5,441 nucleotides of DNA from PVC group bacterium. Its GTDB lineage: Bacteria > Verrucomicrobiota > Kiritimatiellia > UBA8416 > PXDI01. Position 1 is the first letter of the stretch, and every line of letters begins with the position of its first letter. The stretch lies in assembly GCA_003565095.1 (NCBI GenBank), contig PXDI01000217.1:1-5441 (forward strand), given 5' to 3'. Below, piece by piece: positions 5,312-5,441 of this stretch. Under the pieces are notes generated by a model. The model worked only from the letters and a program-made list of their open reading frames with translations. It was not told where the DNA came from and ran no database searches. Both the position numbers and the translations under genes were made by a program.

Positions 5312-5392
5312 TGCCGGAAACCCGAATCCTTAGCGAAGCATGGCGGCTATCGCCTGCCATGCTTCGCTAAGGATGATTTTTGCGTTTCGGCA
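5312..5392. repeat. Nested inverted repeat, about 80 bases
   Basis: A perfect 19-base inverted repeat (5326-5344 with 5356-5374, core TTAGCGAAGCATGGC) encloses an 11-base loop in which GGC/GCC can pair around TATC. A second outer pair, TGCCGGAAAC (5312-5321) and GTTTCGGCA (5384-5392), is imperfectly complementary and separated from the core by short unequal arms. A run of five T (5377-5381) follows the core on the plus strand, so it could end a plus-strand transcript. However, no plus-strand gene precedes it. The length and nesting are more like a dispersed palindromic or MITE-like element. On the minus strand no T-run follows. Confidence 0.7.
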
Positions 5393-5441
5393 CATCCAAG
5401 CTCAAAATAACAGTGGGGAAGCTGCGTGTATTTTTAGTTAT

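Overview
The window looks like an ordinary bacterial chromosome segment, probably from the PVC superphylum (Kiritimatiellota, Lentisphaerota or Verrucomicrobiota). The main clue is the right-hand gene, which joins a long histone H1-like Lys/Ala/Pro tail to a DksA/TraR domain that has lost most of its zinc ligands. I associate that pattern with the PVC group from general knowledge, so the assignment is an inference. Base composition is close to balanced. All but one of the convincing genes are on the minus strand.

Left part (1-912): the N-terminal 183 residues of a RecC-like exonuclease V subunit run off the left edge. Behind its start lies a gap with no recognisable intact gene, closed by a clean minus-strand terminator at 839-881. 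This terminator ends a self-contained unit at 913-1465: a promoter with good boxes, a Shine-Dalgarno site and an unrecognised 164-residue protein.

Middle part (1451-3312): three minus-strand genes are packed as one likely operon. In order of transcription they are a winged-helix DNA-binding protein, an AbiEii-like nucleotidyltransferase (overlapping it by up to 14 bases) and a DUF985 cupin (26 bases further on). The promoter has its -10 box directly before the start codon and is overlapped by a perfect 18-base palindrome. This suggests a leaderless, self-repressed message. The first two genes have the layout of a regulator/nucleotidyltransferase toxin-antitoxin or defence module. This is the part of the window most likely to hold a poorly described system.

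Divergent gene (3529-3975, plus strand): a 148-residue protein with a C-terminal Myb/SANT-like helix-turn-helix, perhaps preceded by a 17-codon leader reading frame. A gene-free 250-base stretch follows, with an inverted repeat and a tandem decamer.

Right part (4228-5441): tRNA-Val(GAC) with encoded CCA and its own promoter, then the H1-like/DksA fusion gene with promoter and strong ribosome binding site, then a striking nested inverted repeat of about 80 bases near the right edge.
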